Origin: an uncultured Allomuricauda sp.
GTDB taxonomy: Bacteria; Bacteroidota; Bacteroidia; Flavobacteriales; Flavobacteriaceae
NCBI RefSeq assembly: GCF_947501165.1
Contig: NZ_CANMUU010000001.1
Span: 62,001 to 126,000 of the forward strand
DNA length: 64,000 bases
Direction of reading: 5' to 3'
The translations under genes and the position numbers were made by a program. A model generated the notes under the pieces. That model saw nothing but the letters and a program-made list of their open reading frames with translations. It was not told where the DNA came from and ran no database searches. Positions 43,116-52,153 of this stretch are shown one piece after another; position 1 is the first letter of the stretch, and every line of letters begins with the position of its first letter.

Positions 43116-43721
43116 TTAATTACTTGTTGTTTCTGCTTCAGATAACTTCTGCGGGAACATATCTTGAACTCTCTTCACCTTATCTTTCAAATCATCTCTA
43201 ATACTGGATGGTGTTTCAGGATTCAAGTATTCAGATTCCATATCTGTAAAATCTCTATTGAAAAGACGTTGAGACTCCCTGTTTCTCAAATCATTGTAAG
43301 CACCAACCAACTCATTTTGAACCGTTATATAGGTACTATACTTTGTTTCTCTGTCATTTTTGAGAGAAATAATGGCCTTGGTCGGGTTGTCTGAAGAAGA
43401 AACGTCTCTTCTCCCCTTGCAATAATTGCAAGTTCCATCTGCTCCATTTTCCAAAAATGCTATTGCAGCTTCCCGTAAATCTTTCAAGTCCATTAATTGG
43501 TCTTCAACCAAAAGTTGACCGTTCTTATTGATATTTACAGTGAATATGTTCTTCTGTCTGATAATTACATCTGTATCTGGCGGTTCAATGGGCGGCAACA
43601 TACGATCCAAACCTGCATCCGTTTCTATGGTAGTGGTTACCAAGAAAAAGATAAGCAGAAGGAAAGCAATGTCCGCCATGGACCCGGCATTTACTTCCGG
43701 TGCACCTTTTCTTCTAGGCAT
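43116..43721 (-). CDS. exbD: ExbD/TolR-type biopolymer transport protein 1, with CxxC
   Basis: A 201-residue protein. The cytoplasmic start MPRRKGAPEVNAGSMADIAF contains the membrane-helix entry with Asp in MADIAFLLLIFFLVTT (about 15-32). The periplasmic part is longer than usual. Near 95-105 it contains GTCNYCKGRRD, a CxxC pair that could bind metal or form a disulfide, followed by helices rich in charges to the C-terminus. It sits between the small membrane protein and the second ExbD. Confidence 0.9.
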   Translation of the reverse strand: MPRRKGAPEVNAGSMADIAFLLLIFFLVTTTIETDAGLDRMLPPIEPPDTDVIIRQKNIFTVNINKNGQLLVEDQLMDLKDLREAAIAFLENGADGTCNYCKGRRDVSSSDNPTKAIISLKNDRETKYSTYITVQNELVGAYNDLRNRESQRLFNRDFTDMESEYLNPETPSSIRDDLKDKVKRVQDMFPQKLSEAETTSN

Positions 43722-43733
43722 AATCTCCCTTTT

Positions 43734-44171
43734 TTACTTAACAAATAATTTCTTCAATCCAGGGAAAACCATAAGCACTACTGCAACTGCTGAAAGGATA
43801 AAGAAAACATTCAATCCCATTCCAACGTTCTTTACAGTGCCCTCAGTTGTTTCCACACCTCTTTGCGCCATAGTTTCAACAACAGCTGCATTGTCCGAGG
43901 ATAAACCATAGGATATCGCTACGATTATAGCCAATCCTCCTATGGCAAACAGAGCCTTTTTAATACTTCCTTTGGTAGTAAGCAGTTTTTTTAATCCAAA
44001 TACAATGGCGGATACTGCAGCAACCAATAAAAGTATGTACATAATAATGAACATAAAGTTCATAGAGCCACTATTAATGGCATCCGGATCGTCACCAGAG
44101 GGTAGCGAGAACCAAAGAACGGCCGCTATCAATCCGATGGCTATAAGAGCTATTTTAATTACTTTATTCAT
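43734..44171 (-). CDS. small membrane protein of the ExbB/ExbD operon
   Basis: A 145-residue protein with about four hydrophobic helices (6-24, 38-62, 72-90 and 115-137). No recognisable domain. Its place between ExbB and ExbD, 12 bases before exbD1, suggests it belongs to the energising complex in Flavobacteriia, perhaps as an assembly or regulatory part. The signature asymmetry (SLPSGDDPDAINSGS loop) is not informative. Confidence 0.75.
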   Translation of the reverse strand: MNKVIKIALIAIGLIAAVLWFSLPSGDDPDAINSGSMNFMFIIMYILLLVAAVSAIVFGLKKLLTTKGSIKKALFAIGGLAIIVAISYGLSSDNAAVVETMAQRGVETTEGTVKNVGMGLNVFFILSAVAVVLMVFPGLKKLFVK

Positions 44172-44198
44172 GATTCTCGATAGATTTTAATTTCGTAA

Positions 44199-44927
44199 TT
44201 ATTTCTTGTGGGCTGCCAACATATCAATCAAGGATATGGAGGAGTCTTCCATGTCGTTTACGATACTATCGATTTTTGCAATAATGTAATTGTAGAAAAT
44301 TTGAAGGATAATCGCCGTAATCAAACCAAATACAGTGGTTAAAAGTGCCACCTGGATATCTCCAGCAATCAAGGATGCACTCAAGTTACCAACCGCAGCA
44401 ATTTTCTGGAAAGCCGCAATCATACCGATTACCGTACCCATGAATCCAAGCATCGGAGCAATAGCAATAAAAAGGGATAACCAGGAAACGTTTTTCTCCA
44501 ATTGTCCCATTTGCACGCCACCGTAAGCCACAACAGCTTTCTCGGCAGATTCCAATCCTTCTCCAGCTCTATCCAAACCTTGATAGAAGATTGAAGCAAC
44601 TGGACCTTTTGTATTTCGGCATATTTCTTTAGCAGCTTCAACTCCTCCGGAGGCTAAAGCATCTTCAACTTGTTGCTTTAACTTGGCTGAATTTGTGCTT
44701 GCCAAATTCAAATAGATGATTCTTTCAATGGCAACGGCCAATCCCAAAATCAAACAAAGAAGTACAATTCCCATAAAGGCTGGTCCACCCTGAATGAACT
44801 GTTCTTTTAGTACTTGGGTAAAACCTTTGCTGGCCTCACCGCCTTCTTGCAACATTGCAGCAGATGCCGATGTAGTTCCCAAAACAAACATTCCGGCAGT
44901 AGCCAGAGTAAAGGATATTTTTTTCAT
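44199..44927 (-). CDS. exbB: ExbB/TolQ/MotA-type proton channel protein
   Basis: A 242-residue protein from the ATG at 44927 (a TTG three codons upstream is in frame). It has an N-terminal signal-like helix ending ASAAML, a helix at 47-70 (GPAFMGIVLLCLILGLAVAIERII), a cytoplasmic loop, and two helices with WLSLFIAIAPMLGFMGTVIGM and ALLTTVFGLITAIILQIFYNY. The last two carry the conserved Gly/Thr of the proton path. First gene of the exbB-X-exbD-exbD operon, which powers TonB-dependent uptake or related envelope processes. Confidence 0.93.
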   Translation of the reverse strand: MKKISFTLATAGMFVLGTTSASAAMLQEGGEASKGFTQVLKEQFIQGGPAFMGIVLLCLILGLAVAIERIIYLNLASTNSAKLKQQVEDALASGGVEAAKEICRNTKGPVASIFYQGLDRAGEGLESAEKAVVAYGGVQMGQLEKNVSWLSLFIAIAPMLGFMGTVIGMIAAFQKIAAVGNLSASLIAGDIQVALLTTVFGLITAIILQIFYNYIIAKIDSIVNDMEDSSISLIDMLAAHKK

Positions 44928-45001
44928 TTTGTTCAAACTTAAATTTAGTTAGTTAATAATGTTAAAGATATAAAAATTTTATAATTGAAAAAGCAATTAC
45001 T

Positions 45002-45092
45002 TGGCAGAGAGGAAGGGATTCGAACCCTCGATACACTTTTGGTGTATACACACTTTCCAGGCGTGCGCCTTCGACCACTCGGCCACCTCTCT
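45002..45092 (-). tRNA. tRNA-Ser (anticodon GGA)
   Basis: A minus-strand cloverleaf with acceptor AGAGAGG/CCTCTCT, a long variable arm (GTGTATACACCAAAAGTGTATC) typical of serine, an anticodon loop CTGGAAA giving GGA, and T arm GGTTCGAATCC. The 3' CCA is encoded (45002-45004), unlike tRNA-Gln here. Confidence 0.95.
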
Positions 45093-45153
45093 AATTTTTA
45101 ATAATGAGCCGACCAATAAACGAAAAAATAATTATTTAAGGAAATTTGAGGCG

Positions 45154-46191
45154 TTAATTTTGATGCATTTCGCCACGTAGGGAAGTCTCAAACAATTCCT
45201 TGAATCTACCTTTGGTATCAGGCCTTCCCAAAAGGTACATCGCCTTGGTAATAGCAGCTTCGGTGGTAATGTCCTTACCATTAATCATTTGCATAGATCC
45301 AAGCCTTTCACTGGTCTCGTACTGACCCATCACCACACTACCTCCAGAGCACTGGGTTACATTAATGATATGTAGACCTCGGTTAATTGCTTTTTGAAGC
45401 GCATCCAAAAACCATTGGTCCATTGGGGCATTTCCTGCGCCGTATGTTTCCAAAACCAAAGCTCTGAGCCCATTTGTGTTTAACATACATTCCAAAACAG
45501 AACGGTTTAAACCAGGAAATAGCTTCAAAATGGCCACGTTAACATCCATGTTCATATGCACCTTTAGCGCATTGTCCCCATTCTTATATTCAAGTAAGCT
45601 CGGGTAGTTCACATTTAAGTGAACGCCAGATTCTATTAGGGCAGGATAATTCAACGAGGTAAAAGCCTCGAACTGCTCCGCACTAATTTTTGTGGTCCGA
45701 TTGCCTCGATACAGTTTATATTCAAAGTACAACCCTACTTCTTGCACAACGGGTTTGTCATCTTCATAAAGGGATGCAATTTGAATAGATGTAATCAAAT
45801 TTTCCTTAGCATCCGTTCGCAAATCTCCTATGGGCAACTGCGAACCAGTAAAGATTACCGGTTTGGCTAAATTCTCCAACATAAAACTCAATGCCGAGGC
45901 CGAATAGCTCATGGTATCACTTCCATGCAGTACCACAAACCCATCATAATGCTCGTAATGATCTTGGATGATTTTAGCTATGGTCATCCAGTGCCCTGGG
46001 TTCATGTTGGAAGAATCAATAGGCTTTTCAAACGAAATTCCTTTTAGCTCACAATCCAAATGATTCAACTCCGGAAGGTTTTTTATTAGCTCCTTAAAGT
46101 TGAAGGCCTTTAGGGAACCTGTCTTAAAATCCTTGACCATACCGATAGTACCACCGGTATAAATCAAAAGTATGTTGGTTTTTTTACCCAT
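45154..46191 (-). CDS. ansA: type I L-asparaginase
   Basis: A 345-residue cytoplasmic enzyme that hydrolyses asparagine to aspartate and ammonia. The first catalytic Thr lies in YTGGTIGMVKD (about 12), the second in LHGSDTMSYSASAL (about 91-93), and the catalytic loops VFTGSQLPIGDLRTDAKEN follow. Absence of a signal peptide places it in the cytoplasm, so type I. It starts 4 bases after the TatD gene stop on the same strand and is probably cotranscribed. Confidence 0.93.
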   Translation of the reverse strand: MGKKTNILLIYTGGTIGMVKDFKTGSLKAFNFKELIKNLPELNHLDCELKGISFEKPIDSSNMNPGHWMTIAKIIQDHYEHYDGFVVLHGSDTMSYSASALSFMLENLAKPVIFTGSQLPIGDLRTDAKENLITSIQIASLYEDDKPVVQEVGLYFEYKLYRGNRTTKISAEQFEAFTSLNYPALIESGVHLNVNYPSLLEYKNGDNALKVHMNMDVNVAILKLFPGLNRSVLECMLNTNGLRALVLETYGAGNAPMDQWFLDALQKAINRGLHIINVTQCSGGSVVMGQYETSERLGSMQMINGKDITTEAAITKAMYLLGRPDTKGRFKELFETSLRGEMHQN

Positions 46192-46195
46192 TTAG

Positions 46196-46963
46196 TTATA
46201 TACCGAAAATGGCTTTGGAATTCTCTGTAGTTATATCAATGATGCGTTCTTTGTCCATCCCATAGATGGTTTCCAATCTCTCCAAAACCTTAATTATATA
46301 TGAACTCTCATTTCGCTTTCCGCGATATGGTACTGGAGCAAGGTAAGGCGAATCCGTTTCAAGAACAATGTGTTCCAGTGGAATCTGATTTAGAAATTTA
46401 TCAATTTTCCCATTCTTGAATGTTGCCACTCCACCAATGCCCAACTTCATATTAAAGGAAATGGCCCTATGAGCTTGTTCTAGTGTTCCGGTAAAACAAT
46501 GGAAAATTCCATACAAATCTTCTCCCTTAACTTCTTCCAAAACTTCGAAAATCTCATCAAAAGATTCCCGGCAATGAATTACAATGGGAAGTTTGTATTT
46601 TTTGGCAAGCCCAATTTGATATTTGAAAGCGTCTTGCTGTTGGGTCAAAAAGGTTTTGTCCCAATATAGGTCAATGCCGATTTCACCAACCGCATAAAAC
46701 TTTCGCTTGGCCAACATTTCCTCTACATGATTCAATTCTTCCTTATAGTTTTCCTTCACATGGGTTGGATGAAGCCCCATCATCAAAAAAACATGCTCTG
46801 GATAAGACGCTTCCAAATCAAGCATACGTTGGGTATAGGTAGAATCTATTGCAGGAATGAAAAAACGCTTCACGCCAGACTCCATTGCTCTGGACATCAT
46901 GGCTTCTCTATCTTCATCAAAAGCTTCACTATATAAATGGGTATGGGTATCGGTGATTAACAT
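46196..46963 (-). CDS. TatD-family metal-dependent deoxyribonuclease
   Basis: A 255-residue TIM-barrel hydrolase. The metal-binding motif HTHLYS is at 6-11, followed by AIDSTYTQRML, GLHPTHVKE, AVGEIGIDLYWDKT, VIHCRESFDE, and the later metal-ligand segment LETDSPYLAPVPYRGKRNE. Family members are 3'-5' exonucleases or D-aminoacyl-tRNA deacylase-like hydrolases; DNA repair/turnover is the usual annotation. It precedes the asparaginase gene by 4 bases. Confidence 0.93.
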   Translation of the reverse strand: MLITDTHTHLYSEAFDEDREAMMSRAMESGVKRFFIPAIDSTYTQRMLDLEASYPEHVFLMMGLHPTHVKENYKEELNHVEEMLAKRKFYAVGEIGIDLYWDKTFLTQQQDAFKYQIGLAKKYKLPIVIHCRESFDEIFEVLEEVKGEDLYGIFHCFTGTLEQAHRAISFNMKLGIGGVATFKNGKIDKFLNQIPLEHIVLETDSPYLAPVPYRGKRNESSYIIKVLERLETIYGMDKERIIDITTENSKAIFGI

Positions 46964-47019
46964 GCAACAAAAATAGACTTATCTTCGTTTTTTAGACCGT
47001 AGTTTATCAATTCCACTCC

Positions 47020-47463
47020 ATGAAATCACTTAAAAAATTCTTGAAATCCAAAAACTACGTTAGAATTCCATTGACATTGACAGAAACCAACCACTTTGAA
47101 ATCAATGTGCGTATCAATGGGGTGCCCGGTAGATTTATCTTGGACACAGGTGCTTCCAATACCTGCGTGGATATGGAAAAAGTAGAATTCTTTAATATGG
47201 TTTCCAAAACTTCAGATATTAAGGCAGCGGGAGCGGGAGCCGTTGAGATGGAAACTTTAATTTCTGACAAAAATCGTATTCAGATTGGGAGTTGGACCAA
47301 AAAAAAACAAAAAATTGTACTGTTCGATTTGGTTCATGTAAACCAAGCTTTGACTTCCCATAATACACTTCCGGTAGATGGAATTATTGGCGCTGATATC
47401 TTAAAGAAAGGAAAGGCCGTTATTGATTATGGTAAGCAGTGCCTGTATTTAAAGATAGGATAA
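47020..47463 (+). CDS. retropepsin-like aspartic protease
   Basis: A 147-residue single-domain protein. The catalytic Asp lies in FILDTGASNTCVD (about 40-52), the flap in AGAGAVEMETLIS and the third motif in DGIIGADILKKG (about 122-133). The domain is complete for a retropepsin that acts as a homodimer. No signal peptide or membrane helix; the start MKSLKKFLKSKNYVRIP is basic. Similar proteins (clan AA, PerP-like) cut regulatory proteins, but the target is unknown. Divergent from tatD with a 56-base gap. Confidence 0.85.
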   Translation: MKSLKKFLKSKNYVRIPLTLTETNHFEINVRINGVPGRFILDTGASNTCVDMEKVEFFNMVSKTSDIKAAGAGAVEMETLISDKNRIQIGSWTKKKQKIVLFDLVHVNQALTSHNTLPVDGIIGADILKKGKAVIDYGKQCLYLKIG

Positions 47464-47466
47464 GTT

Positions 47467-47535
47467 GTCAGTTCGAGCGGAGTAGAGAACTAAGACAACT
47501 TCTACTGAAGATATCTCCACTCCGCTCGATATGAC
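47467..47535. repeat. REP-like palindromic element 4 (retropepsin-odhB gap)
   Basis: Perfect arms TCGAGCGGAGT (47473-47483) and ACTCCGCTCGA (47519-47529) inside outer arms GTCA / TGAC. It lies between two convergent genes and may serve as their terminator. The sequence of the arms differs from elements 1-3, but the TGTCA...TGACA frame is shared. Confidence 0.7.
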
Positions 47536-47543
47536 TATCTGGT

Positions 47544-48767
47544 TTATAGTTCCAATGCCTTCTTTACATTACCGTCCATTAGCAATTCTTCTGGACTTTC
47601 CAATGCCTCTTTCACTGCCACCAAGAAACCAACGGATTCTCGGCCATCAATAATTCTGTGATCATAAGAAAGAGCTACATACATAATAGGAGCAATAACC
47701 ACTTGACCGTCTTTGGCAATGGGTCGCTCTACAATATTGTGCATTCCCAAGATTCCACTTTGAGGAGGGTTAATAATAGGTGTTGAAAGCATGGAGCCAA
47801 ATACCCCGCCATTGGAAATTGTAAAAGTTCCACCTGTCATTTCATCAACGGTTATCTGACCATCCCTTGCACGAATTGCCAAACGTTTTACTTCAGCTTC
47901 AACTCCACGGAAGGTTAAGTTTTCTGCATTTCGGATAACCGGAACCATAAGTCCTTTTGGGCCGGACACGGCAATACTGATATCGCAGAAATCATAGGTA
48001 ATCATCTCCTTTCCATCTATCATGGAATTTACTGCAGGGTACATCTGTAGCCCACGAATCACAGCTTTGGTAAAAAAGGACATAAACCCTAAACCAACAC
48101 CGTGCTTTTCTTTGAACTGTTCCTTGTACTGTTTGCGCAATGCAAAAATTGGAGACATATCCACTTCATTAAATGTGGTCAACATTGCAGTCTCATTCTT
48201 AGCGGACACCAATCGCTCAGCAACTTTTCTACGAAGCATGGATAGTTTGGATCGGGATTCTCCCCTACTTCCTCCGGTGGGTGTACCCATGGCGGGTACT
48301 GCTTGCACAGCATCTTCCTTGGTAATGCGACCATCTCTTCCAGTACCGCTAACGGATGCCGGCTCAATACCTTTTTCGTCCAAAATTTTCTTAGCAGCAG
48401 GGGATGGAGTTCCAGAAGCATAGGTTTCTGTTTTCGTTTCAACAGCTTTCGGCGCTTCAACCGCCTTGGGTTCTTCTTTGGGCGCTTCTTTTTCTTCAGT
48501 TTTAGGTGAATCTCCTCCCTCCGGTTTTGCAGCACTGGTATCAATAAGGCAAACCACTTCCCCAACGGCAACAGCATCTCCTTCTTCGGCCTTTAGAGTA
48601 ATAATCCCACTTTCTTCCGCGGGAAGTTCCAATGTTGCTTTATCCGAATCGACCTCAGCAATCGCCTGATCTTTCTCTACGTAATCGCCATCTTGTACCA
48701 ACCACTCTGCAATTTCAACCTCGGTTATGGATTCTCCCGGTGAAGGGACTTTCATTTCTAAAACCAT
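47544..48767 (-). CDS. odhB: 2-oxoglutarate dehydrogenase E2 (dihydrolipoyl succinyltransferase)
   Basis: A 407-residue subunit of the citric acid cycle complex. The lipoyl domain (1-78) has the lipoylated Lys in [11 protein letters not shown] (about 43). A Pro/Ala/Glu/Lys linker follows, then the peripheral subunit-binding domain ([21 protein letters not shown], 121-155) and the catalytic domain ([25 protein letters not shown]). The active-site His/Asp is in [15 protein letters not shown] near 366-372. Located 25 bases after sucA, the usual operon. Confidence 0.97.
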   Translation of the reverse strand: MVLEMKVPSPGESITEVEIAEWLVQDGDYVEKDQAIAEVDSDKATLELPAEESGIITLKAEEGDAVAVGEVVCLIDTSAAKPEGGDSPKTEEKEAPKEEPKAVEAPKAVETKTETYASGTPSPAAKKILDEKGIEPASVSGTGRDGRITKEDAVQAVPAMGTPTGGSRGESRSKLSMLRRKVAERLVSAKNETAMLTTFNEVDMSPIFALRKQYKEQFKEKHGVGLGFMSFFTKAVIRGLQMYPAVNSMIDGKEMITYDFCDISIAVSGPKGLMVPVIRNAENLTFRGVEAEVKRLAIRARDGQITVDEMTGGTFTISNGGVFGSMLSTPIINPPQSGILGMHNIVERPIAKDGQVVIAPIMYVALSYDHRIIDGRESVGFLVAVKEALESPEELLMDGNVKKALEL

Positions 48768-48792
48768 TCCTATATGTGTTTATGCTTTTATA

Positions 48793-51591
48793 TTATTGAA
48801 TTAACATATTGTCCTTACTCTTATCAAAAACGTACTCCAATACCTGGGCGTGACGTCTTTGGGAACGAACCGCACTTCCTGCCGCCGGCGCTCCATAAAA
48901 TCTTCGTGAAGCCACCCTAAAGTGTTTGGCCTCATCCAAATGCATCAACAAATGACCCCAAGCTCCCATGTTACGCGGTTCTTCTTGAGCCCAAACAATA
49001 TCATCTGCTTTTTTGTATTTCTTAATCAGCTTTCTAATTTCTTCAGCAGGTAATGGGAACAATTGCTCAACACGGACCAAAGCCACGTCTTCCCTTTCCA
49101 ACTTTTCCTTTTTATCCAATAAATCATAATAGAACTTACCGGTACAGAACACCAAGGTCTTAGTTTTGGCAGCAGTTGCATTGGTATCATCTATTACCAT
49201 TTGAAAACTTCCATTGGCCATTTCTTCTTTGGTTGAAAGCACCTTTGGGTGACGCAACAGACTCTTGGGCGTAAATACAACCAGTGGTTTTCTAAACTGC
49301 GCCTTCATTTGCCTACGTAACAAATGAAACATATTTGCCGGGGTAGTAACATCGGCCACAAACATATTGTCCTTGGCACAAAGCTGTAGATATCTTTCCA
49401 TTCGGGCCGAAGAGTGTTCTGCTCCTTGACCTTCATAGCCGTGTGGCAACAACAACACCAATCCGTTCTGCAACTTCCATTTGTCCTCCGCAGAGGATAA
49501 ATATTGGTCTATTATAATTTGCGCTCCATTGCTAAAATCCCCAAACTGCGCTTCCCAAATGGTCAAGGTCTTTGGACTTGCCATGGCATAGCCATAATCA
49601 AAGCCCATAACGGCATATTCTGAAAGCAACGAGTTGTAGATATGGAACTTACCGTTTTGGTTTTTCCCCAACTCATTTAATAAGGTCACTTCTTCTTCAT
49701 GCATTTCTGTTTTGATGACGGCATGACGATGTGAAAATGTTCCTCGCTCCACATCCTGTCCTGTCATTCGAACATCAAATCCTTCTTCAATCAGAGAACC
49801 ATAAGCCAATAATTCTCCCATGGCCCAGTCCAGTTGATTGGACTCAAAATACATTTTGTGACGCCCTTGTACCAAACGTTCCAATTTTCTAAGGAATTTT
49901 TTTCCTTCAGGAAGCACCGTGATACTTTTAGCCACCTCATCCAACTTTCTCAAATCATAGGAAGTATCCATTGGAGCCAGCATCGTATCTTCCACCACTT
50001 GTCCAAAACCTTCCCACTCGTCTTGCATGAAAGGCGTAATGACCGTTTTTTCAATTTTTCGGGAGTCGAGTAAGTCTTCTTCCAGATTCTTTTTATACTC
50101 TACCTCAAGACTTTTTACATAGTCGGCATCAATGATTCCTTCGGCCAATAATCTCTCGGCATAAATATCTCTAGGATTCTTGTGCTTGGAAATTGATTTA
50201 TATAATAGAGGTTGTGTGAACTTGGGTTCATCTCCTTCATTATGTCCATATTTTCTATACCCCAGTAAATCCAAGAAGACGTCTCGCTTGTATCGCATCC
50301 GATACTCCAAAGCAAAGGTTGCTGCATGGACCACAGCCTCAGCATCATCCGCATTCACATGGAGTACGGGTGACAAAGTCACTTTGCCTACATCTGTGCA
50401 ATAGGTGGATGATCTAGCATCCAAATAATTGGTGGTAAATCCAATCTGATTATTGACCACAATGTGAATTGTGCCACCTGTTTGATATCCATCTAATCTG
50501 GCCATTTGAACAACTTCATAAACCACACCCTGACCCGCAAAAGCCGCGTCTCCGTGAACTAAAATGGGGAGTACTTCTGATACATTTTCCTGATGGTCCC
50601 GGTCTTGTTTGGCCCTGGTAATACCTTCAACAATGGAGTTTACGGTTTCTAAGTGGGAAGGATTGGGGGCGATGTTCATATTGACAATTTTCCCTGAATC
50701 CGTCTCTCGTCTTGATGTCCATCCTAAGTGATATTTTACGTCTCCATCAAAGATGGTTTCTTCGTAATCTTTTCCATCAAATTCGCTGAAAATGTCTTTT
50801 GGGGATTTTCCAAAAATATTGGTCAACACATTCAACCGACCCCTATGAGCCATTCCCATTACGAATTGCTTTACACCGGCATCAGCTGCTTTTTCTATGA
50901 TAACATCCAAAGCAGGAATCAAAGTTTCCCCACCTTCCAGTGAAAATCGTTTTTGACCCACATATTTTGTATGAAGGAAGCTCTCAAAGGATACAGCTTC
51001 ATTCAGTTTTCTAAGAATGTTCTTTTTTTCATCCACAGAGAAATTGGGATGATTGTCATTCACATTAAGCCACTCCTGAATCCATTGAATTCGTTCAGGA
51101 GTCCTAATGTACATATATTCAACACCTATGGAATCACAGTAGATTCGTTCTAAGTGGTCAACAATTTTTTGCAAGGTACTTGACCCTATCCCAATAATTT
51201 TTCCAGCATCGAAAACCGTCCCTAAATCACTTTCCGATAACCCGAAATTGGACAACTCCAAGGTTGGCTCATATTTCCTTCTTTCCCTGACCGGATTGGT
51301 CTGTGTAAAAAGGTGACCCCGGGAACGATATCCGTCAATTAAGCGAATTACTTGAAATTCTTTTTGTAAAGATTGTGGCATTTCCACTTCTCTACCATTG
51401 GAAAGAATCACAGGACCAGTTTCATTGTTTTCGAATCCTAAATCTTCCAAGGAGCTTTCCATCCCGAAATCAAATCCCTGAAAAAAAGCTCTCCAACTGG
51501 GCTCAATACTATCCGGGCTTGTTAGGTATCTGTCATACAGCTCTGCAAAAAAAGAGGTGTGCGCAGCGTTTAAAAAGGAATATTTATCCAT
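48793..51591 (-). CDS. sucA: 2-oxoglutarate dehydrogenase E1
   Basis: A 932-residue TPP-dependent enzyme that decarboxylates 2-oxoglutarate. The N-terminal segment SFLNAAHTSFFAELYDRYLTSPDS (E2-binding region), then KFSLEGGETLIP-type RFSLEGGETL, FVMGMAHRGRLNVLTN, LVHGDAAFAGQGVVYE near 343 and NQIGFTTNYLDARSS are all present. The transketolase-like C-terminal part includes GQDVERGTFSHRHAVI and LLPHGYEGQGAEHSSARMER. Length matches the family. It is first of sucA-odhB; no lpd gene is nearby. Confidence 0.98.
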   Translation of the reverse strand: MDKYSFLNAAHTSFFAELYDRYLTSPDSIEPSWRAFFQGFDFGMESSLEDLGFENNETGPVILSNGREVEMPQSLQKEFQVIRLIDGYRSRGHLFTQTNPVRERRKYEPTLELSNFGLSESDLGTVFDAGKIIGIGSSTLQKIVDHLERIYCDSIGVEYMYIRTPERIQWIQEWLNVNDNHPNFSVDEKKNILRKLNEAVSFESFLHTKYVGQKRFSLEGGETLIPALDVIIEKAADAGVKQFVMGMAHRGRLNVLTNIFGKSPKDIFSEFDGKDYEETIFDGDVKYHLGWTSRRETDSGKIVNMNIAPNPSHLETVNSIVEGITRAKQDRDHQENVSEVLPILVHGDAAFAGQGVVYEVVQMARLDGYQTGGTIHIVVNNQIGFTTNYLDARSSTYCTDVGKVTLSPVLHVNADDAEAVVHAATFALEYRMRYKRDVFLDLLGYRKYGHNEGDEPKFTQPLLYKSISKHKNPRDIYAERLLAEGIIDADYVKSLEVEYKKNLEEDLLDSRKIEKTVITPFMQDEWEGFGQVVEDTMLAPMDTSYDLRKLDEVAKSITVLPEGKKFLRKLERLVQGRHKMYFESNQLDWAMGELLAYGSLIEEGFDVRMTGQDVERGTFSHRHAVIKTEMHEEEVTLLNELGKNQNGKFHIYNSLLSEYAVMGFDYGYAMASPKTLTIWEAQFGDFSNGAQIIIDQYLSSAEDKWKLQNGLVLLLPHGYEGQGAEHSSARMERYLQLCAKDNMFVADVTTPANMFHLLRRQMKAQFRKPLVVFTPKSLLRHPKVLSTKEEMANGSFQMVIDDTNATAAKTKTLVFCTGKFYYDLLDKKEKLEREDVALVRVEQLFPLPAEEIRKLIKKYKKADDIVWAQEEPRNMGAWGHLLMHLDEAKHFRVASRRFYGAPAAGSAVRSQRRHAQVLEYVFDKSKDNMLIQ

Positions 51592-51629
51592 TGACCGCCT
51601 TTAACTAAAATCAATCTAAAAAATTAACA

Positions 51630-51637
51630 CAAAAATA
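51630..51637 (-). promoter_or_regulatory. possible -7 box for sucA-odhB
   Basis: On the minus strand TATTTTTG, a match to TAnnTTTG, about 40 bases before the sucA start. A well-placed -33 TTG is absent. Confidence 0.35.
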
Positions 51638-51684
51638 CAATAAATCCCCATGGTTATTGAACAAACTTAGAGACAAATAAAACT

Positions 51685-52044
51685 TTAGGTTTCAAACCGT
51701 CGTCTTAAACTAACCTTCATCCACTCCCTTTTCAAAATTAGAAAAGAAACCGCCTCCGCCATATCGACCACATCAGTCGTTTCAATCTTCCTCACCTTAT
51801 CCTCCGACACATCCACGATGTATAGTAGATTTAAATACTCTGGAAACTGTTCCAAAATAAGACGATACACCTTTTCGTGAAGTTCGGTTTTAAGCTTTTC
51901 TGGGGATGGATTGTCTGAAATATTCAAACGGATATTGGCCAATTCAAAATCTTTTTTCAACTGGGCCACCAGCTTTTCATATAGTTCTGAACGTTTTGCT
52001 TCTTCAAGAACCTGTATGCTATCTTCGTTTGGAGGGCTAGCCAT
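51685..52044 (-). CDS. conserved hypothetical protein
   Basis: A 119-residue soluble protein from the ATG at 52044; the in-frame longer version would add 7 residues. I do not recognise a family. The sequence is Leu/Glu/Lys-rich with helix-strand alternation (SELYEKLVAQLKKDFELANIRLNI, EKVYRLILEQFPEYLNLLYIVDVSEDKVRKI) and a basic end (WMKVSLRRRFET). It looks like a compact alpha/beta protein. It lies between sucA and galE on the same strand, with separate gaps of about 93 and 109 bases. No function proposed. Confidence 0.65.
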   Translation of the reverse strand: MASPPNEDSIQVLEEAKRSELYEKLVAQLKKDFELANIRLNISDNPSPEKLKTELHEKVYRLILEQFPEYLNLLYIVDVSEDKVRKIETTDVVDMAEAVSFLILKREWMKVSLRRRFET

Positions 52045-52120
52045 TTGAGCAACTATTAAAACCAAATTGGGTTAATCCATATCACTAAGATAGGTCGGAA
52101 ACATGTAAAAAGTATAAAAA

Positions 52121-52142
52121 AAACTCGCTAAATAGCGAGTTT
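52121..52142. terminator. terminator of the DegT-galE pair
   Basis: Perfect 10-bp stem AAACTCGCTA / TAGCGAGTTT with a 2-base loop; on the minus strand it is followed by more T residues. It lies 12 bases after the galE stop. Confidence 0.88.
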
Positions 52143-52153
52143 TCAAATTGGTA

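Noticed and set aside
44934..44941. Minus-strand TAAGTTTG just before exbB
   Set aside because: It matches TAnnTTTG but is only seven bases from the ATG, which would give a leaderless transcript; not used.
46968..46975. Minus-strand TATTTTTG before the TatD gene
   Set aside because: It matches the -7 form but is 4 bases from the start codon, too close for a normal leader.
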